Origin: Edolisoma coerulescens
Taxonomy: Eukaryota; Chordata; Aves; Passeriformes; Campephagidae
Assembly: GCA_013397115.1 (NCBI GenBank)
Contig: VWZW01002314.1
Span: 1,120,090-1,184,089 of the forward strand
Reading direction: 5' to 3'
Length of the DNA: 64,000 nt
Shown: piece after piece, positions 24,818 through 36,925 of the stretch
Position numbering within the stretch: position 1 is the stretch's first letter
Layout: each line of letters starts with the position of its first letter
Program-made: the position numbers and the translations under genes
Notes under the pieces: generated by a model
The model's input: only the letters and a program-made list of their open reading frames with translations
Database searches by the model: none
What the model was told of the DNA's origin: nothing

Positions 24818-27800
24818 TAAAGGAACTGGTGATTTTTTATTTCCTTAAATTTCTGGCAGATCAAATCATGTGCAATTTGCAGCCCCAGAATATTGGATGA
24901 TGAACAGTGTCTCCATACATAATTTTAAAATAATGAAGATGAAATGAATTTTATTACTGTGCTGATAGTGTACAAAGATGTAATAAAACCTAAATTAAAA
25001 AAGGAAAACAGGTCTCCCAAGGCTGTGTTAAAGGGATCAAGAAGGATTTCCACTATGGAAAGTGGATAGTAAAGCATGTTCCAGTATCTCATGATATATG
25101 CCATAAATTAAGATATAAGGGTTTAAGTTCCTCACATTTTACCATGGTTCATATGCAAGAAAAAAAAACCAATCCAAAAAAAAACAAGGAACAAAACAAA
25201 ACATTGAAATAAACCATAGATGAATCATGGATAAAATGCTGTCCTTTAATACATATATATATTTATATATATATGATTTCTATTGACATTAGGGTATTCT
25301 GCCTTGCATCTTTGACCAAAATTTGGAGCACTTTGTTTTCATTTTACTACTTTCTCTTAGGCAAGTGTATCCAAGTAGTCTTTAAATATGTTTTGTTCAT
25401 GAAGCTATATTTAGAGTTCATCTATTTAGATGTTATTTATTTCATATCCCAAGCCAAGTCACACCTTCTTTCCCCCCACTTTATCATCTTTTCTTCCATA
25501 ATTCCTAGCAGAGATCATGAGCTCATCATACCTTTTCTTTCCATTTGGTTTATGATATTTATCTTGGGCTGCCAATGCACCCATTGCCACGTAGGACTTG
25601 TAGATTGTGACTCCTGGTTTTTTTGGCAGGACACTTACATTATCAGATTGCTGAAAATTTCTCCCAACACTACTTAAGACATTTTTAGCTGAAATAAAAG
25701 TCAACAGAACACTTGGCCTCTGTGTGGATTCTAAACTCTCTTCTTTTCCTAGATAACCTCAGATGGTAGCTAGACTAACAGTCACTAATGATATGAATCT
25801 CCCATGTGATTTAGTGACAAACTCTTTTGCCAACATGAATGACAGGACACAGTTCTGGTGTGAGAAGGCTCAAGACCTAAAAATAGAAAGAGTTTTAGAT
25901 CTAGGCAGAGCTAAGGGCCAATGAACAACCCTCCAGCAGTTACCCCACCAGGGTGAAAGGAAGCAGACCATATATTAGAACTCTAAGGAATCAAGTCCTA
26001 TCAGTCACTGCTTTCCATGAAATAGATAAAAGTCATGGTAAAGACCCGAGTTCTAGGAACAGCAGCATAAAATATTGGTATGGTTCACAATTAAAAGCTG
26101 TATAACTACAGGTGCTGAGGCATCTGAGTCTGTGGCAGTGGACCAGGTTTCTCCTGCAGGAACTCAAAGTGCTTGCTTTTGGACAGATGATGAACATGAG
26201 AAGCTAATAAGTTAGGCTGTGTCTTCTTGGTTGTAAGCATTCACCCTCCACCTTTTGCAGAGGACTGTGCACTACTGCCTATCATATTTTTTTTATTGTG
26301 AAATAAGAGTTCCAACAGTTAGTGAAGAAGAACAAGTGCAAGCAGGTATTTATGCCCGTAAGGATGCAGAGAGGGTCAGTCAAATAAGTTTCTCCCTGAG
26401 AATCAGATGCAGCTGGAAGAATATTCAGATTCTCAAAACAAAGGCTAAGCCTGTGCAAATCCAGACATTATTTAGAAAGAGGCAAGCAGATAAACACCAT
26501 GGATGGAAAAGTGCTTTTTATAAGCTAACAGATAATGATGGCACAAGCAAAAATTAGTATATATTATTTTTGGACAAGAAGAAAAACCAGAAGATTTCTA
26601 ATTATCAGAGGAGTAAATCAATAACTTTTCAGTAGTAGTCATGGGTCAGGAGAAAAAAATACAAGGATGCAGGGATGAGCACAAATAGGGCTTCATCTAA
26701 TCATATGTAGGATTTACCCACCCTATTTTTTGGAAAAGAATGAGTTAGCAATGTGGACACAGGCCTGGACATGATTTTTCTTCTGCTCAACAAAGCATAC
26801 TTTCATATTTTGAAGGTATAAATCAGTTCCCATTCAATAAGTTCCAAATATAGATGGTATCTAGAAGAAGCACGCAGAGAATTATTTTAATAATTGCAAC
26901 AATATAGTTCACACCTATGAAAAAATGAGGTACTTAGAGGAGTTTTTGGTTATAATCAAAGAAAAACTAATTTCTTCCAGAGAACCTAATTCTTTCAAGA
27001 AACTACCAAGCTGGTGTTTTGACTGAATTAATCATCAGTACAGAGAGCAGATACTGCCTGAGGGATCTAAGTGTTTTAGGAGAGGAAAATTTGTCTGAGC
27101 AATAGCAAAACACGAAAGGATGTGTACTTTAATTTGCATGTAAATTTTGGAAATTATTTTGGTTTGCAATTACTGATAATATACTAGTATCTTCACACCA
27201 AGAATTATAAATTTGTCCCTTGAAAATTGGATGAAAAAGAAATTCACCAATTACCTGGGCTTAACTGTGTTCTAGTGAGCTCATGGTAAAACCTAGAATG
27301 CACAACTGCTTTTAAAATTGCAGTTACCTAAAGAACATATTCTTGTAAAAATCTGACTTATTGTGATTTTATAATATATTTATTTTAGACTGGTATGTCA
27401 AAGAAGAATGCTGTCTCTGTGAGCTCCTGTTGTGGTACAGAAATCACAGCTGAAGCTTTGCTCCTCCTATAACTCCTAAGAAGTCCAAAGCCTTAAGAGT
27501 TCAGCTGCGTCTGGAATAGCATCATCTTCATGTCAAAGTCCAAGACAAACACACATTTAATGAACCTTCAATCTCCCTAGGTTCAGTTCTCACTCCCGGA
27601 CTTCCAGGGCAGACCTCAGCTGAAACAGCCAATTTGGACTCTCACCAGCAGGCTCTTTGTTAGAAATCAACTCAGCCACCTGCAAAAGGCCTAATCTTCC
27701 CTGAGGAGATTCTGGAAGGCCACAGTCCTAAGTCACTGTTATGTGTCCTTATCATTTCAGATAGCCTTAACACCAGACACCAAGCCATGTGCAGTGAGCT

Positions 27801-29022
27801 TGCTGCATCTGATTGCAAGTGCACAAGTGATTGCATACATCTCTACATCTGCCAGAGGACGAATGAACCATTGCTTCCTTCTCAGTTAGCACAGTAAACA
27901 TATATTTTCCCTCAATCATTTGTAACTCAAAGAGAAACAAAATTAACTTCTCTGAACTTTGAGGGACAATAAAGTTTCAGCAAGGTTAAAAGCTCCACTT
28001 CAATACTCACATGTCTAAAACTTTTTAATAAATTCACTCACATATGTACTTCAGAAGGATTGAGCAAATGAAAATCTTATCTATTTTTATCTAATCTGCT
28101 TTAAATATATTTTTCTCAAAACTCCCATTTCCCCCACAGGAGGGTGATTTCCGACCAGTCTCATCCTGATCTTGGTAGATCAGCCCTTTCACCATTTTTT
28201 TTTTTTTAATAAGAGCAGTCCCATTAATTTTAGATGGGATTTAGTGTACTTGATTTTGAGCAACAGGACTGGCTCACTGGAGCCCCTGATAAGCAAAAAT
28301 AGAGCAATTTGCTCCTGTGTTCAAACACGTTGCGTGTTCTGGGCCCAGTGCTGTTTTCCCAGCCCAAAGCTTCTCCCCAAAGCCTGCTGGCTCCAACAGA
28401 AATGCCTTGAAAGCTCTCTGTGCAAAATGCATCAGCATTCCTGGAATGACACCATTCCCATTTAAAGAATAATGACCATTCTCTAATTTTCATTACAGAA
28501 ATATAACCACACTCCCCATGGAGTGTGGCAGGCATGGGCTTTCTCTTAAAGATTTTCCCTCTGGCCTCAGGCATCTCAAGGTCTCGAACCTGGGGTGCTA
28601 TGAAGGCAACAAATGGGATTCAAGAGCCTCTCCATTTCACAACCCCAAATCCCAAACTCCTGTTTCTCTTTATTGGACAAAGAGTGGTTGTTTCCCTGCC
28701 CCATCTCCATTTGAGCATACGTTTATGGGGGACAGTGTTGTGGAAGTCTGTGCTCTTGGCAGAAATGCTCAGATTAGGCAAGACAGTGCTGATTAAAGCG
28801 CGTATACTACTGGAACATAAGCACCCACAAAAGTTTTGTAAGAAGTACTAGGAAGTCAGATGGGGTTCCTAAAGATGGCTCTTATGGTTAAGTAATTTTT
28901 TTCCTCCTAACATATACAAATATCTTTTTGTATTGGGATTGTGATCTACTGCTGGAATCCTCAGAAGCAAATGGATAATAACCCCTTGACCTCCACAAAA
29001 AGAAAAAAAAAATCTGAAAGAC
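24818..29022. other. single-copy non-coding DNA
   Basis: About 4.2 kb. A TA-rich microsatellite lies at about 25251-25275. A 134-codon plus-strand frame at 25273-25677 is opposed by an 81-codon minus-strand frame at 25459-25704, and neither is recognised. Several overlapping frames of about 100 codons occur at 28172-28851, where base composition is less AT-rich. No exon can be supported. Confidence 0.55.
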
Positions 29023-29108
29023 TTCTAAAAGAAAAATATTCTAAATATATCCTAAAAGAAATATAAATATATTCTAGAAGAAAAATTTTTCCTTCTAAGA
29101 GAAAAACT
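29023..29108. repeat. four degenerate copies of a TTCTAAAAGAAAAATA-like unit
   Basis: Related 16-base units start at about 29023, 29050, 29072 and 29093, spaced 27, 22 and 21 bases apart. The third contains the perfect dyad TTCTAGAA. This is a decayed minisatellite-like cluster or a cluster of similar binding sites. Confidence 0.6.
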
Positions 29109-29809
29109 TGAGAGTGTATGGCAGGAAGTTATTGTAAAAGTATTACTTACATCTTCAAGCTGTGGGATTTTTAATTTTCCGAAGACATCAGATGTCTTAA
29201 AAAGCTAGGCAAACCTGTTTTTCAAGCAGAGTTAATAAAACACAATTCGAGGTACAAATGGGTCACAAGTGTCATAGCCACTGGGGCAAGATAGCAAACA
29301 GGACTTAGTAATGATATTCATGCCCCATCCTTGAGACCATGGTGCTTCATGTCCACATTTGTCTAAACCCTGAAGTGTTACAACATACGAGGGAAGAAAA
29401 AGACATTTCTCACTTTTCTTTTTCTATTACTTTGGATTTCTAACAAAGAGCATGAGTCAGCCCTTTCAAGTGTTGTGTTAAACATATAAAGAACTACTGA
29501 AAAGCAATTTAATTTAATCAAGCCACATCCCTTACAGAATAAACCCCAATTATTTTCGAAGCATGAGTAAGAAGAATAAGATTTTTTTCTGCCTGCTTTC
29601 TGCTGTCCTCAAAGGGGTTAAAAAAGCCTAATACAAAGGAGTTAAGCAATGCCTGAAACGGATAATAAATGTGACACTCTCTGACTATCAGTAGCAAATA
29701 TTTGAGCTTATCAAATAATGGAGGAAGTAGTTTAGTTACAAATAAACCAATCTCTCATAAAACAAGTCTTCACACAAGGTAATTTCATTGAACTGGAGAC
29801 AGCTAAAGG
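29109..29809. other. AT-rich non-coding DNA
   Basis: Single-copy sequence leading up to the CpG-rich block. Nothing recognised. Confidence 0.6.
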
Positions 29810-30240
29810 CCACCAGCGGGCAGGACTCCATCTCCCCGTGCACTCCCCAATGGCCCCGGCTGATTAATGGGGTGGCCGAGTCCAGGGATGCCGAAGAGGG
29901 ACAAGGGAGCCGGCCTTCATATCAGTGGAGCGGCAATAAATAAAGCATCACAGAGCTGCTGCGAGGAAGTGACTCATCCTCCTGGAACACAGCGGGATTT
30001 GTGCTCTCCCTCGGCCGCCCCCTCCCCCTCGGCCCCGTTTTTCTGCACTGCAGAGACCAGCGTGTCCCAGAGACTATAGTAGATGTCACCGCTTGGCACC
30101 GGCTATGCAAAGAGAGGACAAATATGTGGGTGTGCTGTGGATCTGGGACGAGGGCCTTAAAGCCACAGCGCTCTCTCTGGAGGAGCATCTGGGCTGAGGC
30201 AAGGGCAGCAAAGTACGTTTCAAAGGGCAGCTTCCTAACG
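29810..30240. promoter_or_regulatory. candidate CpG-rich regulatory element
   Basis: Base composition changes abruptly from AT-rich to GC-rich, with CpG dinucleotides far denser than elsewhere in the window, especially from about 29815 to 30110. The block carries motif-like sites: TGATTAATGG at 29861-29870 (homeodomain-like), AATAAATAAAG near 29935, and TGACTCA at 29970-29976 (AP-1 type). A long minus-strand open frame crosses it (29922-30425, 167 codons), but GC-rich DNA has fewer stops and the translation looks like no known protein. It could be an enhancer, an orphan CpG island, or the promoter of an unannotated transcript. No TATA box or splice donor was identified. Confidence 0.4.
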
Positions 30241-31179
30241 GGAGGGAATTGGATGCTCCTTCTCATCTTCGTGGCATCTAAACAATCCAGAGGGAAAAAA
30301 TAGCAACTTTGGTAAACGGTAATAGACTTTCCTTCCAAAGTTATGTAAGAACACGAGCAATTAAAACACAGGGGAACTGAAACAAAGGAGAGGATCTGAA
30401 GCTGAAGGAGCTGCAACAGGCCCATGTCTATGCTGGGACCTAGTGTGGTTTGGCCACCAGGTTAACACCAGTCAAGTCCCGTGGTGCTGCCAGAAGGGCT
30501 GAGCCACGCTCCTCTCTCTCCACAAGTTCCCACACCCTCCCCAGCAGCTTCTTCTCAAGGGACGTGACACCATGTGTGCACAAGCACCAATGGAAGCACA
30601 AGGCTATTTGGGGAACGATGGTAGGATTATTCTCCTCATGGCAGTGTACCTGTAGTGTCAGTTCTAGGTTGGACTCCTATTTTCTCCATGGTAAGAGTAT
30701 GTGACCTCACTGTAAGCATGCAGGAAAACCATTCATACATCAAACAAATTAATTTTCCTCCTCTGACTAAACAGTAAGGTCCTGACAGGTATCAGTAACA
30801 AAATTTATTTTTCCCCTTTTTGTTTTTTGGGCCTAACATGGCTCTTATTTGCTACATAATTCATAGTACACTAATTAAGCAATTTTTTTTTTTTGACTCC
30901 ACGTGCTTCTACGTAAACTTGTGAAACACATTTGCAAAAGATAGCAGAGACTGATAGCCTAACTTCAGAATGCAATGAAAACTTAAAAAAGATTGTAATA
31001 TATGAAGTAGTACAGAAAATCAGACATCCTGGTATTTGAGAATATAATATGGTGTTATTCATGTGCATATATCCTATATCAGTGGATGTTTTTCTATATC
31101 TATACATTTGGACAGACTTTTATGAAGATATACAAGTTAAAATATGTGAGTATAAAAGCAGATTCAAAATAGGTCATGT
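30241..31179. other. non-coding DNA between two candidate regulatory blocks
   Basis: No gene was recognised. A T-rich stretch occurs near 30880-30893. Confidence 0.5.
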
Positions 31180-31345
31180 AACTGCTTTAGTGTTTGAAGT
31201 AAACCTTGTCCCCATGGCTGCCCTTTTGTTGAATCTATTAATTATAATGCTGGAAAACTCCATTAGCACCTTGATGTCCAGTCCTGAATGTGGGCTTATC
31301 TTTGCTGGCTCAAAGTCAAACAGTATACAAACACTTCTCAAAGTA
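31180..31345. promoter_or_regulatory. candidate conserved non-coding element
   Basis: High-complexity sequence with closely packed motif-like sites: CTTTTGTT at about 31223-31230 (SOX-like), TAATTA at 31239-31244 (homeodomain core), CATTAGC near 31260, and TTATCTTTG near 31297. Both strands are free of stops in one frame over part of it, but no protein is recognised. The density and spacing resemble deeply conserved vertebrate enhancers. Conservation itself cannot be seen from a single sequence. Confidence 0.3.
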
Positions 31346-32657
31346 AATGTAAGTGCATCACCTGACACAGCATGAAATCACCTGGTCAGCTACTGTTTTC
31401 TCTACTTTTGCTGTTTTTAGGGAAAAACAGGGTTTAGTGCCTTTTAAAATTGTTTTGAATTATACCAATGATTGACTTTAGCGAGCTCATTAATGTAATC
31501 TGTGATTTCCATGGGCAAAACCGGTTGAAAGACACTCAGCACTGTCTCAGCTGCTGGGACTACAGTGGGTTGGAAGGCTCCCTCTTATTGCTGAAGGTGG
31601 ATTTTGCTGGGGCAGCTGAATCACAGGGCATCCCCTGATCCACATGTCCCACCCTCTTGCCCAAGTTTTCTGCTCTTAGCAGGAGCTGCTCAATAGGGCA
31701 TGCAGTAAGTAAATCTTCAGGAACACTGGTTAATGTTAATACACCAGGCTAGGAACTGAAGCAGTTCAGGAAGCTTATCTGTCCCATTACAAGCGACTGT
31801 TTCTCCATAGACAAAAAATTCAGCTGGCTGGAATGGAGGTGGGGGGATGACGCACTTCAGATGTGGAAAATGAACCCTCTTGCAATCTTAAAGCCTTACA
31901 TTCAAATGAACAAAAAGGAACTTGGATCTACCTTCTGGATAGACATGTCACTACCTGGCATCCTGAAAGAGTCCATGGAGAGCAGTAGGCTTGATAGCTG
32001 TGTAGGCTATGACTGGTTTGAAGGTGGTAATAAGAGAAAATGAAAAAAGAAAGGTATATGAATCATATGTGGGAAAAGCAAAACAAATCCCTGCCACTCC
32101 ACAGTCTGGGTAGACCTAGATTCATCTATACAGATCACCTCCCTTGCCCCCTTTATTTTAAAAAAAAGAGTTTCTGTGGAAAGGGTGTGGGAGGGATGAA
32201 CTATTCTATATATATTGCCAAAATATATATATATACATATCGGCATTTCCCCCTCTTCCAATCCCCACACCATTGCCTGGCTTTGTTTCCAACTAAAACA
32301 TACACTCTGTTAGTTACAGCTTTTCTAATCCTTTAATAAACAGCTGAAATACTTCTTAAAAATTCCGTCACAACTTGTCCTGACACACGTAAGCCTCAGC
32401 TGCACACTCGTACAAGGTGGGGCAGGCGAGAATGAGAGGCCTTATAAAATGGAACATAAACTGTGTCATCCCTACTGGGATTCAAAGGAAGAGTCCACTA
32501 CAGAGACAGCCCTAACTTGTATCCCAGGGTTAGAACTACTCTTGCAATTCAACACACAATGTCTGTGAAAGCCGAAACAACCCCTCCATCCTCTACCCAG
32601 ATAACTAGATGAAAACTGCATGCAACACAGAGATGGTGTTGAAAGAAAACACTGTTC
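31346..32657. other. non-coding DNA with a TA-rich stretch
   Basis: Single-copy sequence. A short TA-rich run lies at about 32206-32240. Open frames of 88-98 codons overlap on opposite strands around 32007-32336 and are unrecognised. Confidence 0.55.
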
Positions 32658-32710
32658 TATTTTTATCCCCTGAATGTTTTTATCCCCCTGAATGCATTGC
32701 TGAGGCAATG
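32658..32710. repeat. short tandem duplication followed by a perfect hairpin
   Basis: TTTTTATCCCCTGAATG is repeated at once as TTTTTATCCCCCTGAATG, a unit of about 18 bases. This is followed by GCATTGC-TGAG-GCAATGC at 32693-32710, a hairpin with a seven-base perfect stem. A moderately GC-rich stretch with several CpGs follows to about 32800. Confidence 0.7.
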
Positions 32711-35358
32711 CCGCAGCGCAAGGGTTAAGGGCTCTCAGAGAGCTATGGTGCACTTTAGCTGGGGGCGCAGACGCAGCAGAATGGAGGCCTGTGCTGCTTT
32801 CCCTGGGAAGCTTTTAGATTAGCGTGCTTCCAGCTGCATTTCCTTGAAAGTGATTTAGTTTCAGCCTGTATCAGAATCCTTTCATGGATCTGTTCCTATT
32901 CAAAATAAAGTGCTTTAAGAAAAGCACTGTGATGGAGTTTAAAGTAATCCAAAAAGTATGGGTTGGCTTAGAACTTCTGCTACAACTAAAAGGGCCAGGA
33001 TACAGGACAGGAGGATAACTGAAATTATGCCTCCCTGTACATACTAAGCCCTTTTTGACCTAAGGCATTTACCAAAAAAACAGGAGGCTTCATCACCTCT
33101 CATAGGGCTTACAGTAAGGGAGGTACTTTTTATGTCCCACTAAGACTTGTTTCATTGCAAGATATCCCACAAAATTATGCTGAATTAACTCTCTGGGAAC
33201 ACTGTCTCTCATGCCAGCCATGATCATTTCTCTTTGTTTTAAGTACAATTCTGGAAACATTGTCCCATTTGTTACCCCAGACACTGCAGGTTTTTTCAGA
33301 TACAACTCTTGTTTAAGTAATGATTATTTTTTTTAGTACCAAACCAAAAGCATAGACACAGCTTATAAAAATATCAAGTGTTCATGAGCAGTGCTTATCC
33401 TGCGAATGACAGCCAGGCATACGTTCTTAGAGAATTATTTCTTTAAATGACAAGACTGCCAAGGGGCCAACTGAGAACAATTAAGAAAAATGTCATTGTT
33501 CTGGGCACAGAGAGTAACAGAGGAGACAACTACACTGCAGAGCCTAGGAGCCATTCCAAATCCCCACCCTAGGAGCAGGCTCTGGCTGAGTCCTTGATCC
33601 CAGTGGACCTCAGCCCAGGCACCTGCTCCAGGTGAACACTAGGACTGCTTTAAGAAGAATCAGGTGTGGGTGTTGTGGAGACCTGAAGAGTGCCATGGCA
33701 TGTCCTTGCCAGTAAGTATGGGCATAGCAAGAGATTTATAATCTGAAAGAGAGCTGTGATCTAAGTAAACAAATTGGACAATGGGCTGGAGAGGACTGAT
33801 GGAATACATACTGAGCAATGGGATGGTTTGCATGAGTCTTCCTGGTTGTTCGCTTGTACATTTTTCTCCAAGATGAAGCGGCACTTTCTTAAATTACTCA
33901 AGTGGGGTTTTGTTAGATGGTGTTCTACTAAGCTGAAAGACAAAGGAAAGAAGGGAAATGACACAAGACAAAGAAGCTTGGAACAGTAGTGGAATGAATC
34001 CAAGGCAAAGACAGCATGCAGGAAAACACTACAGGAGGCTCCTGCATACCCTGACCACCAATGCAAAGTATGTCAAGATGCTTGGTGTGTAGCTAAAGAG
34101 ACCTAACAGCACTTCAGGGGCTGTGAGAAGATAGGATGGAGCGGACTATTTTGATATCAGACCCTGGTCCTCTCCCAATATCTTTTATAGAAGCAGCAAT
34201 AATGTTTTGAAAATGCTAGCATTTTTATTCCATAGCTTTTGTAGTAACCACCCTATTGGAAAAGGTCACCATCAGATTGTGAGGGAAACTAGCAGGTCAG
34301 TTAGTGTTTGCATGGCTAAATGCCAAAAACACTACCTCTTTAGAAGAGTTTTATCTACTCTTGTTCAAGTTGCATGGGGAAGGAACACAGAAGGACATAT
34401 TTTTAGGGACCTGCAAGCACTGAGTGCTTTTCCAATCCCTATCTTAGAAAGCAAATCTATTCCTAAAAACTAGAAGAATATGATTACCACAAATCAAATC
34501 TACTGAAACAGAGCAACACAAGTGCCAAAGTCCTGGCAAATGAAGAGCAGAATGGGGGGCACTGACATGGGTTTTCAAAGACAGTTGAGGTACTTTTGAT
34601 TTTTCTTGGAAATATTTGTTTGTTCCTGATTGGTCACTTCCTTGTCCAGTTGCTTCAGTATGAACAACTGCATAACTGGGTGTATCCTGCTAAACAGAAT
34701 AGTAGTATTTTCCATGTACTTAGCATTCAAGCAGATAGCTGAGAATTGTGTCTCATTATTGCTCCCATGGCATAATGCTGGACCTTGTCTGCACAAATTT
34801 GGATTGTTGGGATGCCTCCCATATGGTAAAACTACCAAGCTTTAAAAGAAACTGTGGTTTCCACTGATGCAGCTCTTCTCTGTTCTGTGTCATGTTATCT
34901 CTGTTCACCATTTCAGCCGCAAATGAACTCTCGGATATGGCATTAACAGTTTTAACATTTTGGTACACTCAGCAACAGATATTTAACCTCATTCTGAGTC
35001 TACAGCTTTCAGTCTCATTCTACATTAAAATTAGTTTAGAACTGCATGTTTTGAGCACCTTCATCCAAGTTTTCCTTTTTTCTTCAGGCTGAGCACATGA
35101 AAAAGATATGTGAATGCTTCACCTGGCAACCAGCTTGCAGCCCCAGCTCAAGGATCCACTCTGATTTCATTAGGACTTCAAAGGAAAATGCTAAGCAGCT
35201 CTATTGTACAAATGCTGTGGAGAGGTGAGAAGCGGCAGTGAAGAAGTTAAAGATACACTAACGTGGTCCAGGTTTCTATTTTGTACCTGAATTTGAAAGC
35301 AAGAAGGCTTGGAAGAAGCATAAGTTAGAAAGGATGGATTCTGGAGGTGAAAGGGAAA
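32711..35358. other. single-copy non-coding DNA
   Basis: About 2.6 kb. Open frames of 70-101 codons overlap in opposite directions around 33660-34066 and 34575-34968, and none is recognised. Confidence 0.55.
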
Positions 35359-35403
35359 ATAAGTTTCATTAGGTCCAAAGAAACATAAGTTTCTTTAGGT
35401 CCA
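35359..35403. repeat. 26 bp tandem duplication
   Basis: ATAAGTTTCATTAGGTCCA at 35359-35377 is repeated as ATAAGTTTCTTTAGGTCCA at 35385-35403 with one difference, giving a 26-base period. This is a simple local duplication. Confidence 0.85.
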
Positions 35404-36892
35404 TAGCAAACGTTTACAAAGGATTTCTTTTACACCCCAAATGGCTAAGGTTATATTAACTGTCTTGGAGTATCCCACAAATATGTTCTTCCACCAAGAA
35501 AGACATTTCCTGGGGCTGGAGGAGTGCAAGAGGGAGGGGAGAAGGCGGGAGAATGGGGATATTCGATGTATTGCGGTATGTCTGGAATCCTCTTATCTAG
35601 CAAGACTGAGAACACCTGGACAACACTTGTCTTCCTCCCCCACCCACCTGTGCAAATTTCTAAGCACACTGAAGCTCAAAGCACTGCACCATATGCCAGT
35701 CACATCACAGAGATCCATTGTGACTTCTCCATACATCAAAGAAAAGTCACTGCACATCTTCGCACAAGTACTGAGGGAGGCAGTTGTGAAGGGGTTAAAA
35801 GATCAAGTTCTGCTATAAAGATAACAGGAACTGGAGAACGTGCAGCAGATGTTCCATGTGGAGGCACTTAAGTTCACAGTCCCACCTGTGTCCATTTAAT
35901 ACCTTTAAAAGCAATCTCCTGTTCATTTGTGAAGGAGAAGGGAAAATCGATGTTCCAATCTCACCATCTTCTCACAACATCCGCATCCCACAAGACGAAA
36001 GGGAGGAGGGGATGGGATGAACAACACAAGAGGGCTGAAGTTGAGATTTAAGGATGTGAATATACTGAGATTTATGCAAACACACATCCCCACATTCTTT
36101 TATGTGCAAGACAACTCATGCTCTGTGCTGGGGAGCAGAAGCCCAACATTAATGTCAGCATTTAGAATGTCTTAAGAGCAGCACAAACAGTAACTAGCCA
36201 TGTCACAGAGTTTTACATCCTTCTTTTTGTTTCCTTCCTTCCTTCCTGCTCACATTCTTACATCCCTTCCAAACAAACCAACTGTATTTCATTACATGTG
36301 TTGAATGACTTCAAAGACAATAATTATGTTACAATTTTATGGAAATATGCAACCAGACAGATAAAGGCTGAGGCTGAGTATGGTCCATCGCACTACCAGA
36401 CACTAGAGGGTCCACGTGGGAGAGGCTTGGGAAAGTTCCATGGTAGTATTTTATTTCCATATACGTGTCCAGAAAAAAACCATCCGGTTACACAGAGCTG
36501 TGGGTTTGCTTCCATTCTTCCTGAACTAAGGAGATGAAAGCATAGCCTGTAGGTCATATCCAGGGACACTGGATATAAAATCCTGCTTCCTTTTTCTAGA
36601 CTTGTTGGTTACAAAGAAAAGCTCCCAGGCGTGACTCCACAGAGCTGATACACACCTGCATACATATGTATCCATAATCATTGGCATCCTGAAATGTTCC
36701 CAGGGTGATGAATATGCCCAAATAAACTTCTACATCACTGCTGGTTGCTTTCAACAAGCAGCAGGGAAGAGGTAGAAATGCATGTCTCAAAGAACTGAAA
36801 GGGAGAGTTGGTGGAATGAGGGTAATATGGAGCTTGAGAGTTGTGATCTTAAAAGAGAGCAAATTGTTCAGCTGAGTGATGCCGATCTCTCT
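35404..36892. other. non-coding DNA with a short (TTCC)n run
   Basis: A 125-codon plus-strand frame at 35441-35818 overlaps a 115-codon frame in another phase and a minus-strand frame. None is recognised. A (TTCC)n run of about four units lies at 36231-36247. Confidence 0.55.
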
Positions 36893-36925
36893 GTGAACTT
36901 CCACTGACATCACTGGGATACTGTT
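36893..36925. repeat. possible third copy of the palindrome-ended old repeat
   Basis: GTGAACTTCCACTGACATCA followed by CTGGGA resembles the AGTTTTGCCATTGACTTCAATGGGA core of the repeat seen at 24.75 and 47.8 kb. Only the core is visible and the ends are missing, so this is weak. Confidence 0.25.

Noticed and set aside
25273..25704. Opposed open frames, including a lysine-rich minus-strand frame with an exon-like look
   Set aside because: No domain recognised and no convincing acceptor and donor pair. Frames on both strands over the same bases point to chance.
28172..28851. Cluster of overlapping frames of about 100 codons as a gene or pseudogene
   Set aside because: Four frames overlap on both strands with no recognisable protein similarity. 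The segment is simply less AT-rich.
29922..30425. The longest open frame (167 codons, minus strand) as a gene
   Set aside because: It lies in GC-rich DNA where stops are rarer, its translation matches no family I know, and overlapping frames of about 100 codons run on the opposite strand.
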